Positions 1 through 8,095 of a DNA stretch of 64,000 bases are shown here, piece by piece; positions within the stretch are counted from its first letter, which is position 1; each line of letters starts with the position of its first letter. Source of the DNA: Methanocella_A sp963792125 (GTDB taxonomy: Archaea > Halobacteriota > Methanocellia > Methanocellales > Methanocellaceae); assembly GCA_963792125.1 (NCBI GenBank), contig CAWBVA010000012.1:496001-560000 (forward strand). Reading direction: 5' to 3'. The notes beneath the pieces are model-generated. The model saw nothing but the letters and a program-made list of their open reading frames with translations. It had not been told where the DNA came from and searched no databases. The position numbers and the translations under genes are program-made.

Positions 1-567
1 CGCGCCTATGTCCTTGTATTCGCCGGACTTCGCCACGTAGAACTCGATGCCTTCCTGCTGGTAGTAGGCGGTCCGGTTCTGCAGCGTCCAGATCACGCCG
101 ATGCTGCCGGTCCAGGTGTCCGGCGCGGCAAGGATCTTATTGCAGGGGGCGGAAATGTAGTAGGCCGCCGACGTGGCCATGTCGCCCATGGAGACGACAA
201 TGGGCTTGACCTGCTTCGTCTTCAGTATCTGGCCGTAGATTTCCTGCGCCGCCACAGGGCTGCCGCCCGGGGAGTTGATACGCAGCACGATCGCCTTTAC
301 GTTGCCGTCATTCTGCGCATCGCGCAGCTCTTTCATGACAGAGTCCGAGCTCGCGTAGCCGGGGCCGGGATTACGATCAGTGACCATCTCGCCCTCGACA
401 TAAATCACCGCCACTTTATCGGCAGGCTTAGGGGAAAAGTCGGGGATGAAGTTGCCTGACGCGACTATGAAGAGCGATTCGATGACAAGGAACAGGCAGA
501 GCACCATGATGATGCCGATCAGAGAAATGTTCACTATGCCCATCCGGTCTGGTTTTTGCTCGTCCAT
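1..567 (-). CDS. sppA: Signal peptide peptidase SppA-like serine protease (partial, C-terminus outside window)
   Basis: Membrane-bound protease of the S49 (SppA) family, which degrades leftover signal peptides and membrane peptides. The visible 189 residues start at the ATG at 565-567, preceded by a good ribosome binding site (GAAAGGTGGA). Residues about 12-35 form one hydrophobic membrane anchor. The rest matches the S49 core: an IYVEGEM strand, RINSPGGSP, and the segment GDMATSAAYYISAP followed by TGSIGV. The serine of TSAAYY (near residue 131) is in the place of the catalytic nucleophile. The general-base lysine lies further on, beyond base 1. The family assignment is firm; the precise substrate is not visible. 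Confidence 0.9.
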   Translation of the reverse strand, partial: MDEQKPDRMGIVNISLIGIIMVLCLFLVIESLFIVASGNFIPDFSPKPADKVAVIYVEGEMVTDRNPGPGYASSDSVMKELRDAQNDGNVKAIVLRINSPGGSPVAAQEIYGQILKTKQVKPIVVSMGDMATSAAYYISAPCNKILAAPDTWTGSIGVIWTLQNRTAYYQQEGIEFYVAKSGEYKDIGA

Positions 568-727
568 GTATCCACCTTTCAAACGTTATCCTTGCCAGTC
601 TGATAGCTGCTTAAGAGATAACGGCAGGGAATAAATAGTTTCCACTGATAGCACAGAGGGAACGAATGAGACAGTAGTAACAGGATTATTTCCATCGCAG
701 GTACCCTGTGGCCAGAGTGGCAAAGGA

Positions 728-1105
728 TTATGCGATGATGATCTTACCGCCGTCGTCCTTGCCCTTGTTCTTATGCGCCGGCGGCGCTGCCGCTACCGGG
801 ACAACGGGAGCACGATCGGGTGCGTGGGCGGCGAAGACAAGGTCATAGATCAGCTTGCCGAACTTGCTGCCGCGGTCAAAGCGGTAATAGCTGACCTTTC
901 CGGCCTTCCTCGTCTCGTGGATGACGCCGTGTTTCAGCAGCCCTTCCTTCATCTTTGAGGCCTTGGCCTTTGATACCTTCAAGCGGTCTGCCAGGTCCTG
1001 TACCGAATAGTCCCTGTCGTGGTTGTAGACTAAAAAGACGATCAGATCCGCAGACGAACTGCTGCCGAAGATCTCTGACAGGGGGGAAGCTGGAAGGCTA
1101 CTCAT
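728..1105 (-). CDS. Small winged-helix DNA-binding protein
   Basis: A 125-residue protein. Residues about 10-75 read as a winged helix-turn-helix of the ArsR/MarR kind: a first helix with LIVFLVYNHDRDYS, then VQDLADRLKVSKAKASKMKEGLLKHGVI (turn plus recognition helix) and a wing, ETRKAGKVSYYRF. The C-terminal 40 residues are Pro/Ala-rich, then Lys/Asp/Gly-rich, and probably disordered. No metal-binding cysteines are seen. The start ATG at 1103-1105 follows GGATGGTG at normal spacing. It sits alone between the SppA gene and two pilin-like genes, so its targets are unknown; local regulation is only a guess. Confidence 0.75.
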   Translation of the reverse strand: MSSLPASPLSEIFGSSSSADLIVFLVYNHDRDYSVQDLADRLKVSKAKASKMKEGLLKHGVIHETRKAGKVSYYRFDRGSKFGKLIYDLVFAAHAPDRAPVVPVAAAPPAHKNKGKDDGGKIIIA

Positions 1106-1192
1106 TTAAACACCATCCAGACATATCGCACCCTAAAGTTCATAAATACATCGGATGCCGGACGTGCCCCTGTACACGTGACGCATAGTGAT

Positions 1193-1807
1193 CTACCTGT
1201 AGTAAACAGGCTCCGGCCAGATTCCGTCTTTGCCGATCGATACGTGGCATGACGCAGAATCGGCATACGTGTAGAAGTACTTCGCCTTGATGACATGGCA
1301 GCCTGCGGAGAGGTGTACCGGGCCACTGTAAACCGTGCCCGACGGGTGTACGCCATGGTTCTCCGCGATCAGGGAGCCGTCCACCCAGAGCCAGGAGCCG
1401 TCTGCGCTCTCCAGCCGGAAGGTATAGTCGCCCGGCTCGCGGACGGACACGTACCCGGCCCATACGGCCATACCGCCTGATACAGGGGCATTTTCCGGGA
1501 GGCTGGAACTGTCAAGCGATATACCGGGGTCCGTGCGGGTGCAGAGATAGTCGCCGGGAAGGAAACAGTCAGGATCGGATGACGAGAGGTCCCCGGACAC
1601 CTCTGTTGTATAGTAGAACGCATAGAGGCCTTTCTCCATGCCAGCATCCCCGATGCCTCCTGTCTGGTCAGCAATCGTCTTTCCCTGTTGCCCCGCCATG
1701 CCCAGCACGACTGCAGAGATCGCCAGTCCGGCCAGTACGACGATGCCAGCAGAAAGCACCGTGTAGAACGCGTCGGCGACGGCAGTCTCGTCCCCTGTCA
1801 CAGTCAT
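1193..1807 (-). CDS. Pilin-like secreted protein with PA14 domain
   Basis: A 204-residue protein in two parts. The N-terminus (DETAVADAFYTVLSAGIVVLAG and on to about residue 40) looks like an archaeal type IV pilin leader: a short polar stretch followed by one hydrophobic helix. From about residue 90 to 200 the sequence matches a PA14 domain: WAGYVSVREPGDYTFRLES, DGSWLWVDGSLIAENHG, then a CHVIKAKYFYTYADSA stretch. PA14 domains in other proteins bind sugars or sit in adhesins and glycosidases. Its start codon overlaps the stop of the preceding pilin gene (ATGA), so the two are probably translated together. The leader and PA14 calls come from pattern matching. Role as an adhesive pilus tip or minor pilin is inference. 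Confidence 0.7.
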   Translation of the reverse strand: MTVTGDETAVADAFYTVLSAGIVVLAGLAISAVVLGMAGQQGKTIADQTGGIGDAGMEKGLYAFYYTTEVSGDLSSSDPDCFLPGDYLCTRTDPGISLDSSSLPENAPVSGGMAVWAGYVSVREPGDYTFRLESADGSWLWVDGSLIAENHGVHPSGTVYSGPVHLSAGCHVIKAKYFYTYADSASCHVSIGKDGIWPEPVYYR

Positions 1808-2271
1808 CTCGCGACCATAACGATAGAGCCGATCTGCTGCTTGGTCTGCGAGCTGACTACCTTGACGGTGTATCTCGACCCTTTGTCGATCGGGCTGTTG
1901 ACAGTCAGCGGTACGGCGGACGTCTGCATGCCCGGGCTGAGCTGCTCCGGAGTCACAGCTGTAGTAAGCGTGCCTATGTCGGTCGTACCGATCAACTTGC
2001 CATCATCGTCATACACGTTCAGGATCATCTGGCTCACCTGCAGCGGATCGCCCGACTCGTGGTTGACAAGCATTGAAGGCACAGCGCCGCCGGTAAGCAC
2101 GCCCGTCATGCTGGCCTTCGGCGAGCTGGCGAGCACCTGCACCTGTCCGCCCTGCGATAGCACCAGGGCTGCGATCAGCAACGCGACCATGACCACGATG
2201 GCGATCATCAGGATGCCGTACACGGCGTTCTCCACGCCGCTATCGTCCGATATGAAAGATTTTGTATTCAT
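1804..2271 (-). CDS. Archaeal type IV pilin-like protein
   Basis: A 155-residue protein with a typical archaeal pilin N-terminus: a polar start (SFISDDSGVENAVYG) running straight into a 25-residue hydrophobic helix (ILMIAIVVMVALLIAALVL), as in the DUF1628/pilin N-terminal family. A prepilin peptidase would be expected to cut near the Gly before VENAVYG. The remainder is a compact beta-rich domain (VSQMILNVYDDDGKLIGTTDIG and following). A strong ribosome binding site (GGCAGGTGA) precedes the ATG at 2269-2271. It is the first gene of a two-gene operon with the PA14 pilin-like protein. A palindrome TTACATGTAA lies about 25 bases upstream and could be an operator. No assembly ATPase is adjacent; the nearest is at 27 kb. 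Confidence 0.75.
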   Translation of the reverse strand: MNTKSFISDDSGVENAVYGILMIAIVVMVALLIAALVLSQGGQVQVLASSPKASMTGVLTGGAVPSMLVNHESGDPLQVSQMILNVYDDDGKLIGTTDIGTLTTAVTPEQLSPGMQTSAVPLTVNSPIDKGSRYTVKVVSSQTKQQIGSIVMVAR

Positions 2272-2382
2272 TATCAGTCACCTGCCAATTACTTATTTAC
2301 ATGTAATTGTACAAAAGTAATTTTCATTAAAGTGATATAAAGCTTTCGAGCGGTTGAGGTCTCGGAGGTTTCTGGAGGGCAC

Positions 2383-2528
2383 AGAGACTTTCACCACAGA
2401 GGGCACAGAGGACACAGAGGACGGCACAGAGGACTTTTAAGAAAAAGGCTGATGCGAGAAGCCCTGTTATTAAAAAGCCCTCTGTGCAAACCTCTGTGTC
2501 CTCTGTGCCCTCTGTGGTGAAAGTCTCT
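2383..2528. repeat. Long hairpin of tandem CACAGAGG words, 38-bp perfect arms
   Basis: Bases 2383-2420 and 2491-2528 are exact reverse complements over 38 bases. The arms are built from repeats of an 8-9 base word (CACAGAGG or ACAGAGGAC). The 70-base loop holds further copies in both orientations. Beyond the arms a weaker inverted match continues (GAGGTCTCGGAGGTTTC against GAACCTCTAGTGACCTC). It sits between a pilin gene and a flavodoxin gene transcribed away from each other, so it is not a simple terminator. Similar hairpins with different words lie at 33.9 and 37.1 kb. Confidence 0.85.
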
Positions 2529-2621
2529 GGATCCTCTCGGAACCTCTAGTGACCTCACGCCGTGAAAACCGGCGACATAATACATAATTGCGTAACCCGA
2601 ATATCCTGAAGAGGAGTATCC

Positions 2622-3218
2622 ATGGCAGGGAAGAGAGCGCTCGTAGTCTACGATACGAAGTACGGCGCCACGGAGCAGATCGCGAACTGGATCGCGGAGG
2701 GCATCAACGATGCCGACCTGCGGCATGTGGGCGACGTGGAAGGCTTCAACTACGACCTGGTCGTCGTCGGCTGCCCGATCTATAACGAGATGCCATCGTC
2801 GCGTATCATCCTGTTCCTTGACAGGAACAAGGACGTGCTGAAGAACCGGAAGGTCGCCCTGTTCACCGTAAGCGTGCCGTTCGACATGACTCCGGAGCGG
2901 GCCAAGCGTTTCTCAGGCCAGAAGGACGTGAAGCCGCTGTTCGAGCATGTCACAGGTACGGTGATAGGTTCGAAGGCATTCCTCGGCAAGATCGACCTGA
3001 AAGAGATGACAGAGTTCGACCGGTTGTCGATGCGCATCTGGTACTTCCTGAAAGGATACAAGCTCAAAGAGGTCAACTTCCTCAACCGCGACGAGGCGGT
3101 GGCCTGGGGCAAGAAGCTGCTCGAGCTTCTCAACAAGCCGCAGGACGTGATACCGCCGCAGCCCAAACAAAGCGACGTCCCGCCATCCTTCCCGGGCGGG
3201 CGCGCGGACAACAAGTAA
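2622..3218 (+). CDS. Flavodoxin-domain protein (HemG-like flavodoxin family)
   Basis: A 198-residue FMN-binding flavodoxin-fold protein. The phosphate-binding loop is YDTKYGATEQIANWIAEGI at residues about 10-28. VVVGCPIYNEMPSSRI near residue 50 and the strand KVALFTVSVPFDMTPERA complete the fold. Domains of this type occur in protoporphyrinogen oxidase HemG and in small redox carriers. The last 40 residues are Pro/Gly-rich and probably flexible. Start ATG follows GAGGAGTATCC. It stands alone, convergent with the dCMP deaminase-like gene. The electron partner cannot be told from the sequence; in a methanogen it could take electrons from ferredoxin or F420H2. Confidence 0.8.
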   Translation: MAGKRALVVYDTKYGATEQIANWIAEGINDADLRHVGDVEGFNYDLVVVGCPIYNEMPSSRIILFLDRNKDVLKNRKVALFTVSVPFDMTPERAKRFSGQKDVKPLFEHVTGTVIGSKAFLGKIDLKEMTEFDRLSMRIWYFLKGYKLKEVNFLNRDEAVAWGKKLLELLNKPQDVIPPQPKQSDVPPSFPGGRADNK

Positions 3219-3230
3219 GAAGCGGTGTGT

Positions 3231-3737
3231 TCAGCCGCTCAGCTGTTTTTCTTCGTCGGATACCTGGTCAGGGATTTCGCTAAGCTCGTCCCGTCCGCCG
3301 GGCATCTTGGTGATCTGGACGCCGGCCTGCTTGAGGAAGTCGATGGACGAGCGGTCAGGGTACTCGTTCAGGTAGACGACACGCTTGATCTTGCTGTTGA
3401 TGATCATCTTCGTGCAGAGGATGCACGGCTGGTGGGTGCAGTAGACGGTGGCGTCCTCGATGGATACACCGTGGATGGCCGCCTGGATGATGGCATTCTG
3501 CTCTGCGTGCACCGCCCGGCATATCTCGTGCCTCGTGCCGTGGGCGATGTGCTGCTTTTCCCGGATGCAGCCGATGTCCAGGCAGTGCTCGAAACCGTGC
3601 GGGGCGCCGTTGTAGCCGGTCGAGAGGATTTGCCCGTTCTTGACTACGACTGCGCCGACGTGGATGCGCAGGCAGGTGGAACGTTTCGCCACCACGCTCG
3701 CGATCTCCATGAAATACTCGTCCTTCGATGGCCTCAT
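3231..3737 (-). CDS. dCMP deaminase-like zinc deaminase
   Basis: A 168-residue member of the cytidine/deoxycytidylate deaminase family, probably making dUMP from dCMP for thymidylate synthesis. The zinc and proton-shuttle motif HAEQNAII (His plus catalytic Glu) is followed by CTHQPCILCTKMII, giving the usual HAE and PCxxC ligands. An extra CLDIGCIREKQHIAHGTRHEIC segment between them matches the second zinc site of dCMP deaminases and ComEB. I chose the ATG at 3735-3737, which has GAGTG seven bases upstream; an ATG six bases earlier is possible. The gene follows the deoxyhypusine synthase-like gene by about ten bases, so the two are probably co-transcribed. Confidence 0.85.
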   Translation of the reverse strand: MRPSKDEYFMEIASVVAKRSTCLRIHVGAVVVKNGQILSTGYNGAPHGFEHCLDIGCIREKQHIAHGTRHEICRAVHAEQNAIIQAAIHGVSIEDATVYCTHQPCILCTKMIINSKIKRVVYLNEYPDRSSIDFLKQAGVQITKMPGGRDELSEIPDQVSDEEKQLSG

Positions 3738-3747
3738 GAGCATCACT

Positions 3748-4863
3748 CTACTTCTTTGCCTTCTTCTTTGCCGCAGGTTTAGCGCGCTTTCTGGCGGGGG
3801 CAACCGGTGCCGGCTGCGGGGCGAACTTCACCTTGAGCTTTTTGCCCGACCAGTCGTACAGGGGCGACTTGCGCTGATCGATGTAAGACTTCGTCTTCTC
3901 CATGAGCGCCTGGGAGACGATGGGCAGCGAGATGGTAGCGTCCGCAAAGACCTGCACCTTGGGCGCCACGCCGGCTATTTTGCCCCAGGAGACAGCCTCC
4001 TCGAAGGTGCAGCCGGACAGGCCTCCCCAGTGCGGGGCATCCGTGGTGTACTGCAGGGCGTAGCTGTGGCCTTCGACGGGCAGCTCAAGCATCGACATGA
4101 TGACCTCGGTCTGCTGGATGAAGTTCTTGGGCACGCCGCCGCCCACGTAGATGACCCCGGTCTTCTTCGTGTTCTCGACGATCTGGGTGATCTCGTCGAC
4201 GTCCTTCATCTGGTCGACGTTGACCGGATGGCCGGCCCGCCGGGCGACCATGAGCGCGATGCCGATGGAGCTGTCGCAGAGCGCCGGCACGAAAATGGGT
4301 ACGTTGTGACGGTATGCGCTGGCCACGATGCCGTCCTGGTCTGCGCCAAGGTCCTCGACGATATGCTTGCCCAGCAGGTGGAAGAACTCTCTGGTGGAGT
4401 AGGACCTGCCCGGGTCGAGGGTTTTCTTTGCCCAGTCCATGACCATCTGGTCGGTGCTGCGGAAATCCTTCTCCACGGCGAAGACATCGTATATCCGGTC
4501 GACGCCGTCCTTGAACAGCGCCTCGTCGTTGGCCACATGGGAGCCCACGTAGTGACTGCCGCCGGTGGACTCGAAGATATCGTGGAACATGTTGGCGCCG
4601 GTCGATACAAGGCAGTCGATCATGCGGTGCTGTATCAGGTAGGCGATGATCTTGCGCATGCCTGCGGGGGACATGGCGCCGGTGTAACCCATCATGATCG
4701 TCAGGTTCTTCTGTTTCAGCATTTCAGCCCAGGTCTGTACCGACTCACCCAGTTTCCTGCCCTGAAAGCCTGTCAGAGCCATGGCGTCCGTGAGATCGGA
4801 GACCGACTTCCCGGTCACCTGTATCGGCACGGTCTGCCTCTGTAAGAATTTGCTCTTGGCCAT
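3748..4863 (-). CDS. Deoxyhypusine synthase-like protein
   Basis: About 371 residues, family deoxyhypusine synthase (DHS), which moves the aminobutyl group of spermidine onto a lysine of initiation factor aIF5A. The family core is clear: MMGYTGAMSPAGMRKIIAYLI, TGANMFHDIFES, and near the C-terminus the catalytic-lysine motif EAVSWGK followed by FADATISLPI. A basic Lys/Ala/Pro tail (RKRAKPAAKKKAKK) is unusual and probably unstructured. The ATG at 4861-4863 has GAGGG eight bases ahead, which favours it over an upstream GTG. Archaea often carry two DHS-like paralogs, one possibly acting on other polyamines such as agmatine, so the exact substrate is open. It precedes the deaminase gene in a likely two-gene operon. 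Confidence 0.85.
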   Translation of the reverse strand: MAKSKFLQRQTVPIQVTGKSVSDLTDAMALTGFQGRKLGESVQTWAEMLKQKNLTIMMGYTGAMSPAGMRKIIAYLIQHRMIDCLVSTGANMFHDIFESTGGSHYVGSHVANDEALFKDGVDRIYDVFAVEKDFRSTDQMVMDWAKKTLDPGRSYSTREFFHLLGKHIVEDLGADQDGIVASAYRHNVPIFVPALCDSSIGIALMVARRAGHPVNVDQMKDVDEITQIVENTKKTGVIYVGGGVPKNFIQQTEVIMSMLELPVEGHSYALQYTTDAPHWGGLSGCTFEEAVSWGKIAGVAPKVQVFADATISLPIVSQALMEKTKSYIDQRKSPLYDWSGKKLKVKFAPQPAPVAPARKRAKPAAKKKAKK

Positions 4864-4973
4864 CACATTACCCTCTTGCACATAAGACTTATTATTAGGA
4901 TATAAAGTTTTTTAAACGGGGGTGTATGCCGATATTGGAGCGGGAAAAAGAGGACGTATGAAGCGCCGGCGCT

Positions 4974-5723
4974 TCATACGAGCTTTTTCATCTCATGGAA
5001 GTCCATGACGCCTTTAATGGCCTTGGTAATGATGGGGATGCCCGACTCCTGCACTGCCGCCATGGGGTTGGTGCCGCCGGTGATGATGACCCCCATATGG
5101 TCCCGGTCAACGTTGGCACCCAGCACGGACGAGTTGGGCTCGCCGACCTCGAGGATGCCGTAGAAACCTGCGGTCAGCAGCCTGTTGATCAGGTGGTCCA
5201 CGTCTTCTTTGGCGCTCATGGGGACCTCGCGGAAGTTGGCCAGTATTTTACCTGAGCCGGTGCGCATCATTTCCCTGACCGACGTCAGTTCCTGCGACAT
5301 GAGCACTTCGAGCGGATCGATGGTGGTACAGTCGTAGCTGATCAGGTCGGTAAACCGCAGGGGCACCCGGTCCCTGACCTGCACGATGCCGCCGAACATC
5401 GGCTTTACAGGTATGCCGTGCTTCAGCAGCACGCCGTCGATCGTAATGCTGCATGCCGTGGCAATGCCGGTCTTGCCCTGCGGTATCTGCAGCCCGGAGA
5501 AGGTCTCGCCCTCATCGAACATGCGGACGTAGCTGCACACGGACAGCCCGCTGTACATGACCTGCCGGAAGACCTCAAGGGTCTCGTCCAGGTCTTTTTT
5601 ATCAACGAGGCAGACGTTCACGACTATGTCGCCTTCCCGGGTCTTGGGATTGAAGGTGACCTGGTACATGATCGACTCGATTCTGGCGTTGGTAAACATC
5701 ATTTCTTCATCTGTCGATATCAT
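4974..5723 (-). CDS. Stand-alone NrpR regulatory-domain protein (DUF128 type, NrpRII-like)
   Basis: About 249 residues corresponding to one complete NrpR regulatory domain (DUF128). NrpR is the euryarchaeal repressor of nitrogen genes and is released by 2-oxoglutarate. Recognisable parts are YSGLSVCSYVRMFDEGE, GKTGIATACSITIDGVLL, PVKPMFGGIVQVRDRVP, and the C-terminal GVIITGGTNPMAAVQESGIPI. The usual N-terminal winged helix is missing. A domain-only partner working with a separate DNA-binding NrpR is known from Methanosarcina (NrpRII), and this gene fits that form. Start chosen at the ATG 5721-5723; a TTG twelve bases upstream is possible and no clear ribosome binding site is seen. A glutamine synthetase with an NrpR operator lies 3 kb away, which supports a nitrogen role. 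Confidence 0.8.
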   Translation of the reverse strand: MISTDEEMMFTNARIESIMYQVTFNPKTREGDIVVNVCLVDKKDLDETLEVFRQVMYSGLSVCSYVRMFDEGETFSGLQIPQGKTGIATACSITIDGVLLKHGIPVKPMFGGIVQVRDRVPLRFTDLISYDCTTIDPLEVLMSQELTSVREMMRTGSGKILANFREVPMSAKEDVDHLINRLLTAGFYGILEVGEPNSSVLGANVDRDHMGVIITGGTNPMAAVQESGIPIITKAIKGVMDFHEMKKLV

Positions 5724-5796
5724 AGAACACGACAATTTATTTATGTCAAAAGGTTATCTATTTTTTCATTAATAAACAATCAAAAAAGGAGTTACG

Positions 5797-6933
5797 ATGT
5801 CAAATAATCTATTAGATGTCATTGCCGAGATTTTTAGTACTTATAACTACTCGATAAGTGCTAAGAAGAAAAATTTCGACCTTTTCGCGGAAAAGCCGAA
5901 CAATAACGTGGCAATCAAAGTGCTGGACACCCCCTCGACCGACGACATCAAGGCGATCGCCGATGCGATTAGCAACGATGGCGGCGCCAAGGGCCTGATC
6001 GTCTCCATGGCCTTCTTTTCTGAGGACGTGAAAAAGGCGGCCAAGCAGAAAGACATCATGATATGGGACCGCCCCGAGCTGGAGAAGCAGATCGGCAAGG
6101 CCGTACTCATGAGGCTGGACATCGGCAACGACCCGTTTGCGACGGAGTCCGCCCCCGCGCCCCAGAAGAAGGACATCTCTGCGCTGACACAGGACCTGTA
6201 CGGCGGCGCACCGACAGAGGAAAAGCCGAAGGCTGCTCCGGCACCCGCAACTGCACCGGCACCCGCGCCAGCGCCTGCAAAGGCTGCGAAGCCAGAGCCA
6301 CAGCAGAAGATCATCGAACCGGCAGAGGAAGAGCCCGCAAAGGCAGAGGCCGAAGAGACGGAAGAGCCAGTCAAGCTGCCCATCCGTGCCATACCCATGA
6401 AGATCAAGAGCACCGACGCCCTCAAGATCGCCGGCAACATCGCCCGCGCGGAGGACGTTGAAGTCTCCATCGCGTTCATCCCGTTCTGGAAGTACAACTA
6501 CTCGCTGGACGTCATCTCCAAGTACAAGGAAGTCTCCGTGCCCCTGAACGGCAAGGGCTCGAAGATGATCAACGCCATCAACAAGAACGTCGACAACGCC
6601 CCGGCTGTCAAGCCTGTCGACGGCGTAGAGATCCCGGATGCGCCCTACAATATCCAGCAGGCGATGCTCACCGAGGAAGAGGCGAAGGCCATGGCCATGA
6701 AGTCGATCATCCAGGACCACAGCAAGGAAGTCCGCTTCAAGGGCACCCAGGGCGAAGCCGCCTTCGTGGAGCACAAGCGGTTTGCCCCGAAGAACACCGA
6801 CGTGAACATGACCATGGAAATGATATACGTGCCTTTCTGGGCTGTACGGAGCCACAAGGGCTACATGGAGATCAACGCCTACGACGGCAAGCCGACCCAG
6901 ACGCCTATAGACAACGGTGCCGAGATATTGTAA
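5797..6933 (+). CDS. Unrecognised 378-residue protein: N-terminal nuclease-like fold, Ala-Pro linker, C-terminal domain
   Basis: I do not recognise this as a named family. Residues 1-110 (LFAEKPNNNVAIKVLDTPSTDDI, GAKGLIVSMAFFSEDVKKAA, IMIWDRPELEKQIGKAVL) resemble the restriction-endonuclease-like fold seen in Mrr-type proteins, with no complete catalytic triad that I can confirm. Residues about 145-200 are an Ala/Pro/Glu-rich linker. The C-terminal 180 residues hold two similar patches, VSIAFIPFWKYNYSLDV and MIYVPFWAVRSHKGYMEI, suggesting an internal duplication. A good AAGGAG site precedes the ATG. It is transcribed divergently from the NrpR-like gene and followed by two hairpins. Function unknown. 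Confidence 0.7.
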   Translation: MSNNLLDVIAEIFSTYNYSISAKKKNFDLFAEKPNNNVAIKVLDTPSTDDIKAIADAISNDGGAKGLIVSMAFFSEDVKKAAKQKDIMIWDRPELEKQIGKAVLMRLDIGNDPFATESAPAPQKKDISALTQDLYGGAPTEEKPKAAPAPATAPAPAPAPAKAAKPEPQQKIIEPAEEEPAKAEAEETEEPVKLPIRAIPMKIKSTDALKIAGNIARAEDVEVSIAFIPFWKYNYSLDVISKYKEVSVPLNGKGSKMINAINKNVDNAPAVKPVDGVEIPDAPYNIQQAMLTEEEAKAMAMKSIIQDHSKEVRFKGTQGEAAFVEHKRFAPKNTDVNMTMEMIYVPFWAVRSHKGYMEINAYDGKPTQTPIDNGAEIL

Positions 6934-6946
6934 AACGTTCATGGCC

Positions 6947-7002
6947 GGCGGGAGAATACTTCTCCCACCAGCATCTATATGGCGGGAGAATGTCTCTCCC
7001 GC
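6947..7002 (+). terminator. Two near-identical tandem hairpins after the 378-residue gene
   Basis: GGGAGAA (6950-6956) pairs with TTCTCCC (6960-6966) across a 3-base loop, and GCGGGAGA (6982-6989) pairs with TCTCCCGC (6995-7002) across a 5-base loop. The two copies are spaced 34 bases apart and share GGCGGGAGAAT. They start 14 bases after the stop codon. They could stabilise the 3' end or aid termination. A T-rich tract follows only at about 7070. Confidence 0.5.
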
Positions 7003-7210
7003 AAGGCACCTGTCTGGCAGGACTGTATGGCCTCTGGCCGGTAGTGCAACCTTAAGGCAAGTAACTCCTTTTTCTTTTTATCCAATGGCTACATGGGCGG
7101 AAATTCTTTTTTATCACCGTGCTTTGCCGGGCTAAAAGATATGAAAAGACTGATCAAAAGATATTTGTATTAAATTTAAAGATTATGATTACAAATTCAG
7201 GTGATTGAAC

Positions 7211-7528
7211 TTGGTGACTGTAACTGACAGGGCGGCCTCAGAGCTGAAGACCTTACTGGCAAAAGAGGAGAAGACCGATTGCATGATCCGCATCTATTTC
7301 GCCGGTGCCGGATGCTCCGGGCCACAGTTCGCCCCGGCGCTTGACATGAAGAAGAACGAGGACGACATCACGTCCAACTCCAACGGTATCAACCTCGTGT
7401 ACAGCAAGGACCTCGAGGGCGAGCTCAAGGAATACCAGCTGGACTACATCGAGACGCCTTACGGGGCTGGCTTTACTGTCAAGAACCCGAACGCGGCCTG
7501 CGGTCCCGGCTGCAGCGGCTGCCACTAA
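7211..7528 (+). CDS. IscA/HesB-type iron-sulfur cluster carrier
   Basis: About 105 residues of the HesB/IscA/ErpA family, which carries or delivers iron-sulfur clusters. The start VTVTDRAASELKTLLA and the body IRIYFAGAGCSGPQFAPAL follow the family. The usual three cysteines appear as one in GAGCSGPQ and others in a Cys-rich end, AACGPGCSGCH. That tail has more cysteines than the standard CGCG ending and may change cluster chemistry. AGGTGAT at 7199-7205 fits the TTG at 7211 or the GTG at 7214. An A/T-rich promoter-like stretch lies just upstream. No other cluster-assembly genes are next to it. A methanogen with many iron-sulfur proteins needs such carriers, but the clients are unknown. Confidence 0.85.
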   Translation: MVTVTDRAASELKTLLAKEEKTDCMIRIYFAGAGCSGPQFAPALDMKKNEDDITSNSNGINLVYSKDLEGELKEYQLDYIETPYGAGFTVKNPNAACGPGCSGCH

Positions 7529-8095
7529 GGCAGCACTCTTATTTTTATCTTTTATTAAAAGTCGAAGTTTCTTATCAAATGGCCTCTGATCTCATTATTT
7601 AATTAAATTTATATAAGACTTTAATGAATTAATTTGAAAATATTGTGAATAACTTTATTACCTATGAAATTGTAATTGCATTTTTGTAAGCGATACCATT
7701 GCTATCGCTTGTCATATATTTCCACCATAAAACGATCGGCATAAGCCGTAATAACATGATTGATGCGACATAGGGTCTGGCAGGCATAAGGTTCATTCCC
7801 CCAGTGCTTATTCGAACAATGCCGGCTTCGACAGGAGCCAGCCGGGCCTGTGTCTCGCATATTTCTCGTCTATTTTATCGGTTCCCGTCAGTATCGTATT
7901 GGCAGCGTACTCATCTACCCGTGGTATAGAACGACACTTTCCCTCACCGATAGCCGTCTGGCTCATACTTGCGCGCGCGTGGAGAAGGCAGGATGGAAAA
8001 TTCACAATATACAGATGGCTATATGCAGATGCTCTTAGAGGATAAAACAGAATATTAAAAAAAAGAATAGCGGTGGAGGATTTGCGTCTGCCGCT
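7529..8095. other. Gene-free AT-rich gap with one hairpin
   Basis: No supported gene in about 570 bases. The T-rich stretch at 7541-7556 probably terminates the HesB transcript. AAGCGATA (7688-7695) pairs exactly with TATCGCTT (7703-7710) around a 7-base loop. Short open frames between 7808 and 8038 lack ribosome binding sites and coding character. Near 8040-8070 an A-rich stretch read from the minus strand (TTTTTTTTAAT-like) probably ends the glutamine synthetase transcript. Confidence 0.5.

Noticed and set aside
3640..4845. Long open frame on the plus strand (401 codons) opposite the deoxyhypusine synthase gene
   Set aside because: It lies wholly antisense to clearly recognised genes and its translation has no family likeness; long antisense frames are expected in GC-rich DNA.
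7808..8038. Two overlapping short ORFs on opposite strands after the HesB gene
   Set aside because: No ribosome binding site, no motif, and both overlap each other in an AT-rich gap.
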